DNA of 64,000 nt. Origin: Atopobiaceae bacterium (GTDB lineage: Bacteria > Actinomycetota > Coriobacteriia > Coriobacteriales > Atopobiaceae). Under the pieces are notes generated by a model. The model was not told the origin of the DNA and did no database searches. It worked only from the letters and a program-made list of their open reading frames with translations. Positions 8,042 to 15,921 of this stretch are shown here, one piece after another. Location: contig JAUNEG010000004.1 in NCBI GenBank assembly GCA_030525685.1, forward strand, positions 59,368 through 123,367. Direction: 5' to 3'. Positions within the stretch are counted from its first letter, which is position 1, and each line of letters begins with the position of its first letter. The position numbers were made by a program, and so were the translations under genes.

Positions 8042-8302
8042 ATGCTCGGCAACTTCACCTATCACAACCCCACCAAGCTCATCTTTGGCAAGGACGCCAC
8101 GGAGGCCCTTACGACGGAGCTCGCGGACTTTGGCCCCACCGTCCAGCTCGTCTATGGCGGCGGCTCCATCAAGAGGAACGGCATCTACGGCCAGGTGGTC
8201 GCCGCGCTCGCGGCGGCGGGCAAGACCGTCGTCGAGGGCACGCGCTTCTCGGCTGGTGCTGGTGACGAGGCGGCAGACTGGGCCGCCGGCCTGGAGCTGT
8301 AA
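8042..8302 (+). pseudogene. Iron-containing alcohol dehydrogenase, N-terminal fragment
   Basis: The first 65 residues (MLGNFTYHNPTKLIFGKD, then VQLVYGGGSIKRNGIYGQV and AGKTVVE) match the N-terminus of YqhD/BdhA-type NADPH-dependent butanol dehydrogenases, including the GGGS cofactor loop. The normal protein is about 385 residues and binds iron or zinc in its C-terminal half, which is absent. The last 21 residues (GTRFSAGAGDEAADW...) are not recognisable and the frame stops at 8302. The gene was cut by a deletion reaching into the next remnant. Confidence 0.7.
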
Positions 8303-8303
8303 C

Positions 8304-8330
8304 GTTACAAGGAAACGGTTCATTTGTAAC
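8304..8330. repeat. Small palindrome at a gene-fragment junction
   Basis: GTTACAA and TTGTAAC are 7-bp perfect arms around 13 nt, in an AT-richer stretch exactly between the dehydrogenase and reductase remnants. It may be a scar of an excised or shortened mobile element. Confidence 0.4.
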
Positions 8331-8337
8331 ATCAAAC

Positions 8338-8853
8338 GAGAAGAACGGCTGGACCCCGTTCACGAGCATGCAGTGTCACTACAACCTGCTCTACCGCGAG
8401 GACGAGCGCGAGATGATCCCTGTGTGCCGCCAGTTCGATATGGCGCTCACGCCCTACAGCCCGCTCGCGTCCGGGCACCTGTGCCGCCCCACCTGGGACT
8501 CCGCGTCCAAGCGCTCGACGACCGACGCCACGATGCGCAACAAGTACGACGCCGACCGCGAGCGCGACATGCCCATCGTCGCGCGCGTGGCCGAGCTGGC
8601 CGAGAGGCACGGCGTGCCCATGTCGCGCATCGCTCTCGCCTGGCACTGGACTCGCGGCGTGGAGGCGCCCATCGTGGGCTGCTCGTCGCCGACGCGCGTG
8701 GACGATGCGGTGGCGGCGCTTGACGTGGCGCTCACGCCCGAGGAGGTCGCCTACCTGGAGGAGCCGTACGTCGCGCACGAGCTCGTGGGCTCGGCGGCAC
8801 GTCCCGGCGAGAAGCCCCTCGCCGGCACCACGAATCCCAACGCAACCCACTAG
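8338..8853 (+). pseudogene. Aldo/keto reductase, C-terminal half only
   Basis: The region is recognisable from KNGWTPFTSMQCHYNLLYRE to the natural C-terminus. MQCHYNLL, MALTPYSPLASGHL, RIALAWHW, APIVGCSS and the closing LTPEEVAYLEEPY are classic for aldo/keto reductases that act on small aldehydes with NADPH. The N-terminal half, with the catalytic Tyr and Lys, is missing. A downstream ATG at 8368 could be used, but the product would lack the active site. The remnant follows the palindrome at 8304-8330. Confidence 0.75.
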
Positions 8854-8904
8854 CCGAGAAAAACGGGCGCCCGCAGCCGGACGTCCAAAGGAGAGGAGAA
8901 CGAC

Positions 8905-9654
8905 ATGGCAGTCAAGCAGACGGCGGGCCGCGACCAGCTGGGCGAGCTCGCGCCCAAGTTCGCGCAGCTCAACGATGACGTGCTCCTCGGCGAGGCATGG
9001 AGCCGCTAGGACGCGCTCAGCCTCAAGATGCGCTCGGTCGTGACCGTGGTGACGCTCGTGGCCAGGGGCATGGTGGACAGCTCGTTCGAGTACCACATGG
9101 TCACAGCGCACACAAACGGCGTCACGCGCAAGGAGATGGCCGAGATCCTCACGCACGAGGCGTTCTACGCCGGCTGGCCCAACGTGTGGGCGGCCTTCCA
9201 CGTGGCCCTCAAGGTCTACGGGGACGAGGCCGACGCCGGCGAGGGCACGTCCTTCTCGCCCATGTTCGGCCTGGGCGTGCCCAACGACGCGTACGCCGCG
9301 TACTTCGTGGGCCAGTCCTATCTCAAGCCGCTGACCAGCTCGGACGAGTGCGGCGTCGGCCTTACCAACGTGACCTTCGAGCCGGGATGCCGCAACAACT
9401 GGCACGTTCACCACGCCGAGAAGGGCGGCGGGCAGACCCTCGTCTGCACCGACGGTCACGGCTGGTACCAGGAGTGGGGCAAGGACCCGCAGGAGCTCAC
9501 GCTGGGCACCGTCGTGGTGATCCCCGCCGGCGTCAAGCACTGGCACGGCGCCGCGCGCGACAGCTGGTTCTCCCACATCGCCTTCGGGGCGCCGGGCGAG
9601 AACTGCACGAACGAGTGGCTCGAGCCCGTCTCGGACGAGCAGTACCCGGCGTAG
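8905..9654 (+). pseudogene. Carboxymuconolactone decarboxylase-cupin fusion with in-frame amber codon
   Basis: From the ATG at 8905 (ribosome site GGAGAGGAG) the frame reads MAVKQTAGRDQLGELAPKF up to EAWSR, then TAG at 9007-9009. It continues in the same frame with DALSLKMRSVVTVVTLVARG to 9654. The first part is a CMD/AhpD-like domain. The second is a cupin with HVHHAEKGGGQTL and GVKHWHGA metal-site histidines. Relatives usually have Glu at the TAG position, so GAG to TAG is the simplest explanation. Downstream ATG 9028 would give a 208-residue product lacking the first CMD helix. Confidence 0.7.
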
Positions 9655-9680
9655 GCTACCGTCCGTGCGCTCCCATCGAG

Positions 9681-9827
9681 GGTGTCTGCACCCCCTACCG
9701 ATGGTATGTACACCGTTGCTAGTTTGATGTTCTTGTCGACAGGCCTCCTACCTGCGAAATTGCAAACTGGGAAGCAATACAAATTATGCAACTGTGCACA
9801 TACCCTCTGAGACGAGTGCACATACCC
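9681..9827. repeat. Inverted array B (2+2 copies, 22-bp spacing)
   Basis: Direct units start at 9681 (GGTGTCTGCACC) and 9703 (GGTATGTACACC). Inverted units GTGCACATACCC end at 9805 and 9827. Both intervals are 22 bp. The about 80-nt centre is AT-rich. The same family recurs at 44637 and 53459. The octamer GGCGAGAAG lies 11 bp beyond the last unit. Confidence 0.75.
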
Positions 9828-9911
9828 TCCGAAGGACGGCGAGAAGAACCGCGTCGTCCGTCCGCCCAAGCGCTAGAATGCTGTCGTCTTGCCGGGCGGC
9901 GCGGGGGCGCG

Positions 9912-10952
9912 ATGCAGCAACGGGACCAGGCGGGCGCGGGACGCATCGCGCTCTTTGACAACATCAAGGGGCTGCTCATCATCCTCGTGGTGGTGGGGCA
10001 CGTGGCGCATCCCGTCCACAACGACAACCCTGCCATAAGCTGCCTCTTCGACGTCATCTACCTCTTTCACATGCCGCTGTTCGTCTTCGTCTCGGGGCTC
10101 TTTGCCAAACACGCCAAAATCGAACGGCGGGGGGTTAACCCAAACCGCATCCTCTCGTTCGCCCTTCTCGCCGCGCTCTTCCAGCTTGCGCTCCTGCTCA
10201 TCAACGAGGTTGACGTCACCCTGGCGTCATTCCTGCAGTTCACGTCCGCCCCGTGGTACCTGCTCGCGATGGCGTACTGGTATGCGGCGGCGCCCCTGCT
10301 CGCGAGCCTTGGCTGGAGGCGGGGCATGGTGCTCGCGCTCGCACTCTCGTACGCAAGCGGCTTCGTCGACCTTTCCGACGGCCTGCTGGCAGTCAGTCGC
10401 GCGCTCGCGTTCCTGCCGTGGTTCGCGGCCGGCCTCTACTGTCCCGTCGGGAGCGTCGTCGACCTCAAGGAGAGTCGCTCGCGTCCCGTCCGCGTGACGC
10501 TCGACGCCGCCGTCGCCATCTCGGCTGTCGTGGTTCTCGCGCGCGTGCTCGACGCCCATGCCTACGACTGGTTCTTCCAGATGGTCTACGGCGACAACCC
10601 CTACCGCGCGCTGCCGCTTGACCTTCTCGGCAAGACGGTGGCCGCCGTCCTTGCGCTCGTGCTCTCCGCTGCGGTGCTGAGGCTCGTCCCGTCTCGCCCC
10701 ACCCGGCTCGCCACGCTCGGTCGGCGCACGCTCGGCATCTATGTGGGCCATCGACTCGTCCGTGCCTGGCTCACGTTCCGCACGTCCCTCTACGAGCGGT
10801 CCGTCCTTCTCGACCCGGTCGCGGGCACCCTCATGATCCTGGCACTCTCGGCGGCCGTCACCGTCGCGTGTTCCGCGCCCGTCCTGACCGACGCGCTCAA
10901 CCGCATCCTCCGGCACCGCTGGCTGCCGGAGGCGGGTCGGGAGAGGGGCTAG
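9912..10952 (+). CDS. Acyltransferase 3 family membrane protein
   Basis: 346 residues. The N-terminus (ALFDNIKGLLIILVVVGHVAH) has the signature of the acyltransferase_3/OafA family, in which the histidine of VVGH is catalytic. It is followed by YLFHMPLFVFVSGLF and about nine further hydrophobic segments. Such enzymes transfer acetyl or other acyl groups to surface glycans or lipids. No glycan locus is adjacent, so the acceptor is unknown. The ATG at 9912 is chosen because homology starts there; only a weak G-rich ribosome site is seen. Confidence 0.85.
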   Translation: MQQRDQAGAGRIALFDNIKGLLIILVVVGHVAHPVHNDNPAISCLFDVIYLFHMPLFVFVSGLFAKHAKIERRGVNPNRILSFALLAALFQLALLLINEVDVTLASFLQFTSAPWYLLAMAYWYAAAPLLASLGWRRGMVLALALSYASGFVDLSDGLLAVSRALAFLPWFAAGLYCPVGSVVDLKESRSRPVRVTLDAAVAISAVVVLARVLDAHAYDWFFQMVYGDNPYRALPLDLLGKTVAAVLALVLSAAVLRLVPSRPTRLATLGRRTLGIYVGHRLVRAWLTFRTSLYERSVLLDPVAGTLMILALSAAVTVACSAPVLTDALNRILRHRWLPEAGRERG

Positions 10953-11026
10953 CCGAGAAGCCCCGTGCCCCCCAGCGCGCTCCCATATGCTACGATTTGC
11001 CGTAGCGAGACCGAAGGGGGAGGGCC

Positions 11027-11395
11027 GTGGGCAGCCTGGGCGTCATCTTCAACATCATCTGGATTCTCACGGGCGGCTGGGTGACGGCCCTCGCATTCCT
11101 TCTCGTCGGCGCGTACTGCTACCTCACGATCATCGGCATTCCCCTCGGTCGGCAGGCGTTCAAGATGGCGTCGCTCACGCTCGCGCCGTTCGGCAAGACG
11201 ATCACGTACGGCGGGGGCACGCCCTCGCTCGTCGCCAACGTGTTCTGGGTGGTCCTCGTGGGGCTGTGGACGGCGATCGGCTATGCGCTCGGGGGCTCGC
11301 TCTTCTGCTGCACCATCGTCGGCATCCCGTTTGGCCTGCAGCTCTTCAAGATGGCCAAGCTCGCGCTCTGTCCCTTCGGCGCCACGGTGTGGTAG
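11027..11395 (+). CDS. YccF domain membrane protein
   Basis: 122 residues from a GTG with GGGGGAGGG upstream. It has two copies of the YccF (DUF307) module: IIGIPLGRQAFKMASLTLAPFG and IVGIPFGLQLFKMAKLALCPFG, each following a hydrophobic stretch. This duplicated pattern is diagnostic of the family. It is an inner-membrane protein of unknown function, sometimes linked to transport or envelope stress. It is a single gene. Confidence 0.88.
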   Translation: MGSLGVIFNIIWILTGGWVTALAFLLVGAYCYLTIIGIPLGRQAFKMASLTLAPFGKTITYGGGTPSLVANVFWVVLVGLWTAIGYALGGSLFCCTIVGIPFGLQLFKMAKLALCPFGATVW

Positions 11396-11558
11396 GTCGA
11401 GAAGGACGGGCGGTGTGATATGGCCAAGGCTTCCCTGGCGTCAAGAGGCTAACGTCTGCGCCTAAGCTCCTCTGGCCTGCACGGCATGGGGTAATTGATG
11501 TCTGGTCCTCACTCTATTCTTGGTGCAAGGTCAGTTTCCGAGCGAGAGGAGTGGCTCT

Positions 11559-11771
11559 ATGGGAAGTGGCACAGGCGTGTATTGCGAAGCTTGTGGATGG
11601 GAGCGCCAGTTCTATTCGGGGTGCGGGCCTCTTTCCTACCGCAAGGAGGACTGCCTAGAGAGCCTCAGGTCAGGCGAGTTTGGGGAACTTGCTCGGCGCA
11701 TGTCAGACAAGCCCTCTTCTGATGAGGTTGAGCTTCGGAGTCAGCAGACAACGTATAGATGCGGTCGTTGA
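11559..11771 (+). pseudogene. Zinc-ribbon protein fragment ended at TGA
   Basis: 70 codons from an ATG with GAGAGGAG upstream, in a locally lower-GC stretch. The protein has CEAC (YCEACGW) and later YRCGR, then TGA at 11769-11771. Read through, the frame continues GELVPGRFITAHRIGTDEMP and on to about 11880. In a CxxC zinc ribbon the TGA position would be cysteine (TGC or TGT), so a point mutation is the simplest explanation. Selenocysteine is possible in principle, and a selD fragment lies next door, but no SECIS structure was identified. I do not know the family. Confidence 0.45.
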
Positions 11772-11879
11772 GGAGAGCTGGTTCCGGGCAGGTTCATTAC
11801 GGCGCATCGTATCGGGACGGATGAAATGCCCGTCGATTTTATTGCATGCGAGGAGGGGATGCGGACGTTTTCCTGGGGC

Positions 11880-12365
11880 CTAGGCGGCCAGCCCGAGCCG
11901 CTCCCTGCGGCCCCTGATGGTGTCGTACACGGTCCCGCCGCCCTCGCCGAACGCCTTGAGCCCGCCGAAGAGGCCCTCGGCGGCGGCGTTGCCCGGCGAG
12001 TGCCCCCTCCTCGACATCGACCTGGCGGCGCCCGCCGCCCCGCAGGCGGCGACCCAGTCGGGGGTGCGGTAGTGCCAGCCCCGGTCCGAGCGCGGGGTGA
12101 AGCCCCCGCCGGTGGCGGTCACGGCCCCCTCGAGCAACAGGAACGGGGCGTCCACCATGGGCGGGAAGAGGTCCGTCGTCGCGATGAGTCCGCGGCCGTC
12201 GCCGAGGTCCCACACGCAGGCGTCGTCCGAGGCATCGAAGCCCACCACGAGCTCCGGCGCGTCCAGCCGCGGAAGGCCCGCCAGCACGCCGACGAGCTCG
12301 CCCGGTGCGATCTTGGCCGCGCGGCCGGCGGCCTCCACGAGCTCCGTGAGCCTCGCGCCCGTCAT
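11880..12365 (-). pseudogene. selD fragment fused to IS3-family transposase tail
   Basis: A 161-codon chimera. Residues 1-75 match selenide, water dikinase: KIAPGELVGVLAGLPRL, VVGFDASDDACVWDL and TTDLFPPMVDAPF. The catalytic Cys/Sec site (normally GC/UxxK) reads GRAAK, with CGC for arginine. From about residue 90 it becomes the end of an IS3/IS150-type transposase catalytic domain: SDRGWHYRTPDW, RSMSRRGHSPGNAAAEGLFG. The first catalytic Asp and most of the integrase core are gone. Both parts are non-functional. The closing segment (TVYDTIRGRRERLGLAA) is unassigned. Confidence 0.6.
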
Positions 12366-12410
12366 GTCCACGTCAGCTCCGTTTCTTTGCTGGTCCGCGG
12401 TGAAGGCACT

Positions 12411-12673
12411 GTCTGGGAATCCGGGAGGTTCCGCAGCTGGCCGCCGAGTGCGTCCCGGAATTGGCGACCTTCTCGCGTCCGACGTTCTTCTCGTCCCGAA
12501 ATCGGGAACCTTCTCCGGGCGCATGGCGTCCAGGCACGGGAACCTCGCGAAATTTGGGACGCGCGGGCGAGAAACCCGGCGATTCCGGGACCCGTTCTTC
12601 TCGCCGCGCGGGAAACTTCCCGATTTCGGGACGCCCCGCCAGGCCATCCGCGGAACCCCGCCGATTCCGGGAC
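12411..12673. repeat. Inverted array C (3+4 copies, 41-bp spacing)
   Basis: Direct units (consensus GTCCCGGAATCGG then GGTTCC, 22 nt) begin at 12411, 12452 and 12493. Inverted units end (GGGAC) at 12560, 12591, 12632 and 12673. Intervals are 41, 41, then 67 across the centre, then 31, 41, 41. YTTCTCG motifs sit between units. The array fills the gap between the selD fragment and the DUF1508 gene; nothing else is seen there. Array E at 17674 has the same unit and centre geometry. Confidence 0.85.
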
Positions 12674-12764
12674 GACCGACCGCGGCCAACCCCGTCACAA
12701 GGGCGCCCCGGACGTGGTCGGGGGCGTCCGGGGCGTGCCGAGTCGGGTCGTGCAGGAGGCGCTG

Positions 12765-13136
12765 CTAGTTCTCGTCAGCCGCGAGGGAGGAGTCGCACTC
12801 CGCGCGGGTCCGCTCGATGCGGCGCAGGAGGCTCTCCTTGTGCTCGTAGGTGTGGGAGCGTGCGATGTCGCCGGCCTCGTGCGTGATGTAGCGGAAGAAG
12901 TAGTGGCCGTCGAAGTCCTCGTAGATGCGGAACTTGGGCGTCTCCTCGCGATCGAAGGCGTCTATCGTGCTGTCCTCGATCTCCGCGTCTCCGGCGGAGG
13001 CACGCACGCACTCGATGCCGTGCAGGCACTCGTCCTTGGACGGGAAGATGATCGACGACATGAGGATGTGCCCGTTGGAGGCGCAGAGGTTGAAGCAGTA
13101 GCGGCCCTCGTTCTCAACCACGACGTACTGTCCCAT
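12765..13136 (-). CDS. DUF1508 (YegP-like) domain protein
   Basis: 123 residues. The DUF1508 pattern is seen once clearly at the N-terminus: MGQYVVVENEGRYCFNLCAS, then GHILMSS and FPSKDECLHGIECVRASA. A weaker second copy follows (FRIYEDFDGHYFFRYITHEAGDIARS). Bacterial YegP-like proteins carry tandem copies of this small beta-rich fold; function unknown. The inner ATG (MGQ) is preferred over a GTG 12 nt upstream because GGTGGTGATA sits at ribosome-site distance. It is transcribed away from array C. Confidence 0.75.
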   Translation of the reverse strand: MGQYVVVENEGRYCFNLCASNGHILMSSIIFPSKDECLHGIECVRASAGDAEIEDSTIDAFDREETPKFRIYEDFDGHYFFRYITHEAGDIARSHTYEHKESLLRRIERTRAECDSSLAADEN

Positions 13137-13361
13137 GAGTATCACCACCGAAAGGTCGTAGCGAACAGATTATTCCTTACAGTATCGTGACGCGCCCCGT
13201 ACCGTGGCAACAAGTACGCAGGCGGTCGGTTTTGTTCGGGGAGGAGAGCGGCGCGCCTTCTCAGCGGAATACGGGCAGGAAAAATAGGGTAGTATCTCTG
13301 TACACCCCCCGAAAAGACGGGTCGGCGTGGTCGGGGGACGCGCCGGCCCACCAGGACGCAA
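13137..13361. other. Intergenic stretch without recognised features
   Basis: About 225 bp between the divergent-side end of the DUF1508 gene and the iorB terminator. It must hold the DUF1508 promoter. I see AT-richer spots (GGAAAAATAGGGTAGTAT) but no convincing -35/-10 pair, gene or repeat. Confidence 0.4.
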
Positions 13362-13391
13362 AGACCCCGGTCGCTGCGGCGGCCGGGGTCT
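13362..13391 (-). terminator. Hairpin downstream of iorB
   Basis: A perfect 9-bp stem (AGACCCCGG against CCGGGGTCT) with a 12-nt loop, about 50 nt past the iorB stop codon. Confidence 0.65.
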
Positions 13392-13442
13392 CGTCGTGTC
13401 CGGGCTGGAAGGGCGGGCGAGAAGGACCTCCCGCCGTGGCGT

Positions 13443-14063
13443 CTAGCGGGCCTCTCCGCGCAGCGCGGCGTCGCGCCCGGCGTCGAAGGCCGCGAGGTTG
13501 GCCTCCACCGTCGCGGGCGGCACGCAGGCGCGCACGGCGTCGTGCCAGAGCTCGGCGTCGAAGGGCAGCGCCGTCGAGAGCGCGCCCACGAGCACCACGT
13601 TGGTGGAGCGGGGCGTGCCCAGGCCGCGCGCGATCACGCCGGCGTCCAGCAGGTGGGCGCCCATCTCGCGCAGGCGCTCGTCCACGCGCTCGGGCATCGT
13701 GAAGTTGCCGGTGTTCACGGAGACGGGCGTGATCTCCTCGTCGTTGACGAACATCTTGCCGCCCTCGGCGAGGTAGTGCTGGGCGCGCAGGGCCTCCACG
13801 GCCTCGAAGGCCACCACCACGTCGGCGCAGCCGTCGTCGCAGACCATGGTGGAGACGTGCTCGCCCAGGCGGATGACGGTGCTCACGGAGCCGCCGCGCT
13901 GGCTCATGCCGTGGATCTCGGAGACCTTGACGTCGAGCCCGGCACCGGCGGCGACCGTCGCCAGCAGCTTGCCCGCGAGGATCGTGCCCTGGCCGCCCAC
14001 GCCCACGAGGAGGATGGTCTTGGTGCCGTCCACGACGGCGCCGTTCTTCTCGGTATCAGCCAT
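13443..14063 (-). CDS. iorB: Indolepyruvate:ferredoxin oxidoreductase, beta subunit
   Basis: 206 residues. The 2-oxoacid:acceptor oxidoreductase gamma-type domain is seen in ILLVGVGGQGTILAGKLLA, SEIHGMSQRGGSVSTVIR and NVVLVGALS. With IorA it oxidatively decarboxylates aryl-pyruvates (indolepyruvate, phenylpyruvate, hydroxyphenylpyruvate) to aryl-acetyl-CoA and reduced ferredoxin. The start lies 3 nt after the iorA stop, so translation is coupled. It is the last gene of the operon and is followed by a hairpin terminator. Cytoplasmic. Confidence 0.92.
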   Translation of the reverse strand: MADTEKNGAVVDGTKTILLVGVGGQGTILAGKLLATVAAGAGLDVKVSEIHGMSQRGGSVSTVIRLGEHVSTMVCDDGCADVVVAFEAVEALRAQHYLAEGGKMFVNDEEITPVSVNTGNFTMPERVDERLREMGAHLLDAGVIARGLGTPRSTNVVLVGALSTALPFDAELWHDAVRACVPPATVEANLAAFDAGRDAALRGEAR

Positions 14064-14066
14064 TGC

Positions 14067-15836
14067 TTACTCCTTCGTGATGCAGCCGAACGGGCAGGAC
14101 TGGACGCACTGGTCGCACCCGACGCACTGCGTGGGGTCGATGACCGCGGTGCCGTCCTTGGCGCGCCCGAGGGCGGGGCAGCCGATCCTGATGCACTGGC
14201 CGCACGCGCGGCAGTCGCGGATGGTGGGCTGCTTGCCGCGGCTGCGGTCGACGAGGCGGCACGGCGCCTTGAAGACGATGACGGAGAGCTGCTCGGTGTT
14301 GGCCACGGCGGCCTTGAGGGCGGCGCGCACGGCCTGGAGGTCCTGGGCGTCCACCTCGACCACGTCCTCCACGCCCATCGCGCGACACAGGGCGAGAAGG
14401 TCGAGCGCCTTGCCGGTGGGGTTGTCCAGCGGGCCGATCTTGTGCGAGCTGTCCGTGAGGGTGACGCCGTTCACGGGGTTGCCCTGCGTGCCGGTCATGG
14501 CCGTGGTGCGGTTGTCCAGGATGCAGAGGGTGCCGGTGCCGCCGTTGTAGATGGTGCCGAGCATGCTCGTGATGCCGGAGTGCGCGAAGGTGGAGTCGCC
14601 GATGACGCCCACGACGGGACGGCCGGTGCGCTCGGTGGCGCCGACGAGCTCCATGCCGTGCGCCATGGAGAGCGAGGCGCCCATGTCGATGACCGTGTGG
14701 CACGCGCCGTAGGGAGCGACGGCGCCGAGCGTGTAGCAGCCGATGTCGCCGGTGACGATGGCCTTGAGGCGGCGCAGCTCGCAGAAGACGAGGCGGTGCG
14801 GGCAGCCGGGACAGAACGCCGGCGGGCGCGGCGGGAGGTCCGTGGCGGCGTCGAGGTGCGCGGGCTGCTCCACGCCGAAGGAGGCGCGGATGACCTGGGG
14901 CTTGAGCTCGCCCGCAACGGGGAGCGGTGCCGCGGGCGGCTCGGCCAGCGCGATGCCGAGGGCGCGGACGCGCGAGGAGAAGTAGTCGCTGGCCTCCTCG
15001 ATGACGTAGCACGCGTCGACGGACGCCGCGAAGTCGGCGAGCGCGCGGGCGGGCAGCGGCCAGGCGAGGCCGAGCTTGAACGTGGAGGCCTCGGGCAGCG
15101 CCTCGCGGACGTGCTGGTAGACGGCGCCGGCGCAGATGACGCCGATCTTCTCGCTGCGGCGCTCGACCAAGTTGTACGGGCAGGTCTCGGCGTAGGCCTC
15201 GAGTTCGGCCTGGCGCTCGTCCACGACCACGCGGCGCTTGACCGCGTTGGCGGGCATCATGACGTACTTGGGGATGTCGTCGGCGTAGCCGCGCGGGGCC
15301 ACGGTCTCGCGCGCGCCGGACGGCGCCACCAGCGTGCGGGTGTGCGCGATGCGCATGGTCTCGTGCAGCATGACCGGTGTGTCGAAGCGCTCGGAGAGCT
15401 CGAAGGCGGCGCGGGCCATCTCGTAGCAGTCCTGCGAGTCAGCGACGTCGAGGCAGGGGATGCGGCCGAAGGCGGCGTAGAAGCGGGAGTCCTGCTCGTT
15501 CTGAGACGAGTAGCAGGACGGGTCGTCCGCGGCGAGAAGGACGAGGCCGGCGTTCACGCCGGTGGACGCGGCCGCCATGAAGGGGTCCGCGGCCACGTTG
15601 ACGCCCACGTGCTTCATCGTGACGAGCGAGCGCGCGCCGGCGATGGCGGCGCCGAGGCCCACCTCGAAGGCGACCTTCTCGTTGGGAGACCACTCGCAGT
15701 AGACGTCGTCCTTGCGCACGAGGGCCTCGAGCGTCTCGGTGGACGGCGTGCCGGGGTAGCCCACGCCGACGGCAACGCCGGCCTCCCAGGCGCCCTGGGC
15801 GATGGCCTCGTTTCCGGACATGAGGTGCTTGTCCAT
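14067..15836 (-). CDS. iorA: Indolepyruvate:ferredoxin oxidoreductase, alpha subunit
   Basis: 589 residues from MDKHLMSGNEAIAQGAWEAG, chosen over an upstream ATG because GAGAGGAGAG sits directly in front. It has an N-terminal pyrimidine-binding domain (VGYPGTPSTETLE), a TPP-binding domain with GDIGCYTLG, GDSTFAHSG and NGGTGT, and a C-terminal ferredoxin domain. The two [4Fe-4S] motifs are CRACGQCIRIGCP and CVGCDQCVQSCP. This order and length are typical of IorA. The operon order is acyl-CoA ligase, iorA, iorB. A perfect palindrome lies just upstream of the ribosome site. Confidence 0.95.
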   Translation of the reverse strand: MDKHLMSGNEAIAQGAWEAGVAVGVGYPGTPSTETLEALVRKDDVYCEWSPNEKVAFEVGLGAAIAGARSLVTMKHVGVNVAADPFMAAASTGVNAGLVLLAADDPSCYSSQNEQDSRFYAAFGRIPCLDVADSQDCYEMARAAFELSERFDTPVMLHETMRIAHTRTLVAPSGARETVAPRGYADDIPKYVMMPANAVKRRVVVDERQAELEAYAETCPYNLVERRSEKIGVICAGAVYQHVREALPEASTFKLGLAWPLPARALADFAASVDACYVIEEASDYFSSRVRALGIALAEPPAAPLPVAGELKPQVIRASFGVEQPAHLDAATDLPPRPPAFCPGCPHRLVFCELRRLKAIVTGDIGCYTLGAVAPYGACHTVIDMGASLSMAHGMELVGATERTGRPVVGVIGDSTFAHSGITSMLGTIYNGGTGTLCILDNRTTAMTGTQGNPVNGVTLTDSSHKIGPLDNPTGKALDLLALCRAMGVEDVVEVDAQDLQAVRAALKAAVANTEQLSVIVFKAPCRLVDRSRGKQPTIRDCRACGQCIRIGCPALGRAKDGTAVIDPTQCVGCDQCVQSCPFGCITKE

Positions 15837-15851
15837 GTCTCTCCTCTCGAT

Positions 15852-15921
15852 AGACAAAGGGGACAGGTTCCTTTGTCTCATATAATTCTCAATGAGACAA
15901 AGGAACCTGTCCCCTTTGTCT
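15852..15921. repeat. Perfect long palindrome D (29-nt arms)
   Basis: Arms of 29 nt match without mismatch around a 12-nt AT-rich spacer. Each arm carries GGGGACAGGTTCC and AAGGAACCTGTCCCC cores inside repeated TTTGTCTCA ends. It sits between the ligase and iorA and supplies the last codons and stop of the ligase frame. As RNA it would form a very stable hairpin inside the operon. Confidence 0.9.

Noticed and set aside
9007..9009. Pyrrolysine at the amber codon
   Set aside because: The expected residue is Glu in a CMD helix, the protein is not a methylamine methyltransferase, and no pyl gene is in the window.
13137..13361. A small gene or RNA between the DUF1508 gene and iorB
   Set aside because: Short frames here have no ribosome site or convincing composition, and no structure beyond the terminator hairpin was found.
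15852..15921. Ordinary Rho-independent terminator after the ligase gene
   Set aside because: The arms are far longer than a terminator, no T-run follows on the minus strand, and the operon continues into iorA within 16 nt. It fits a dispersed palindromic repeat better.
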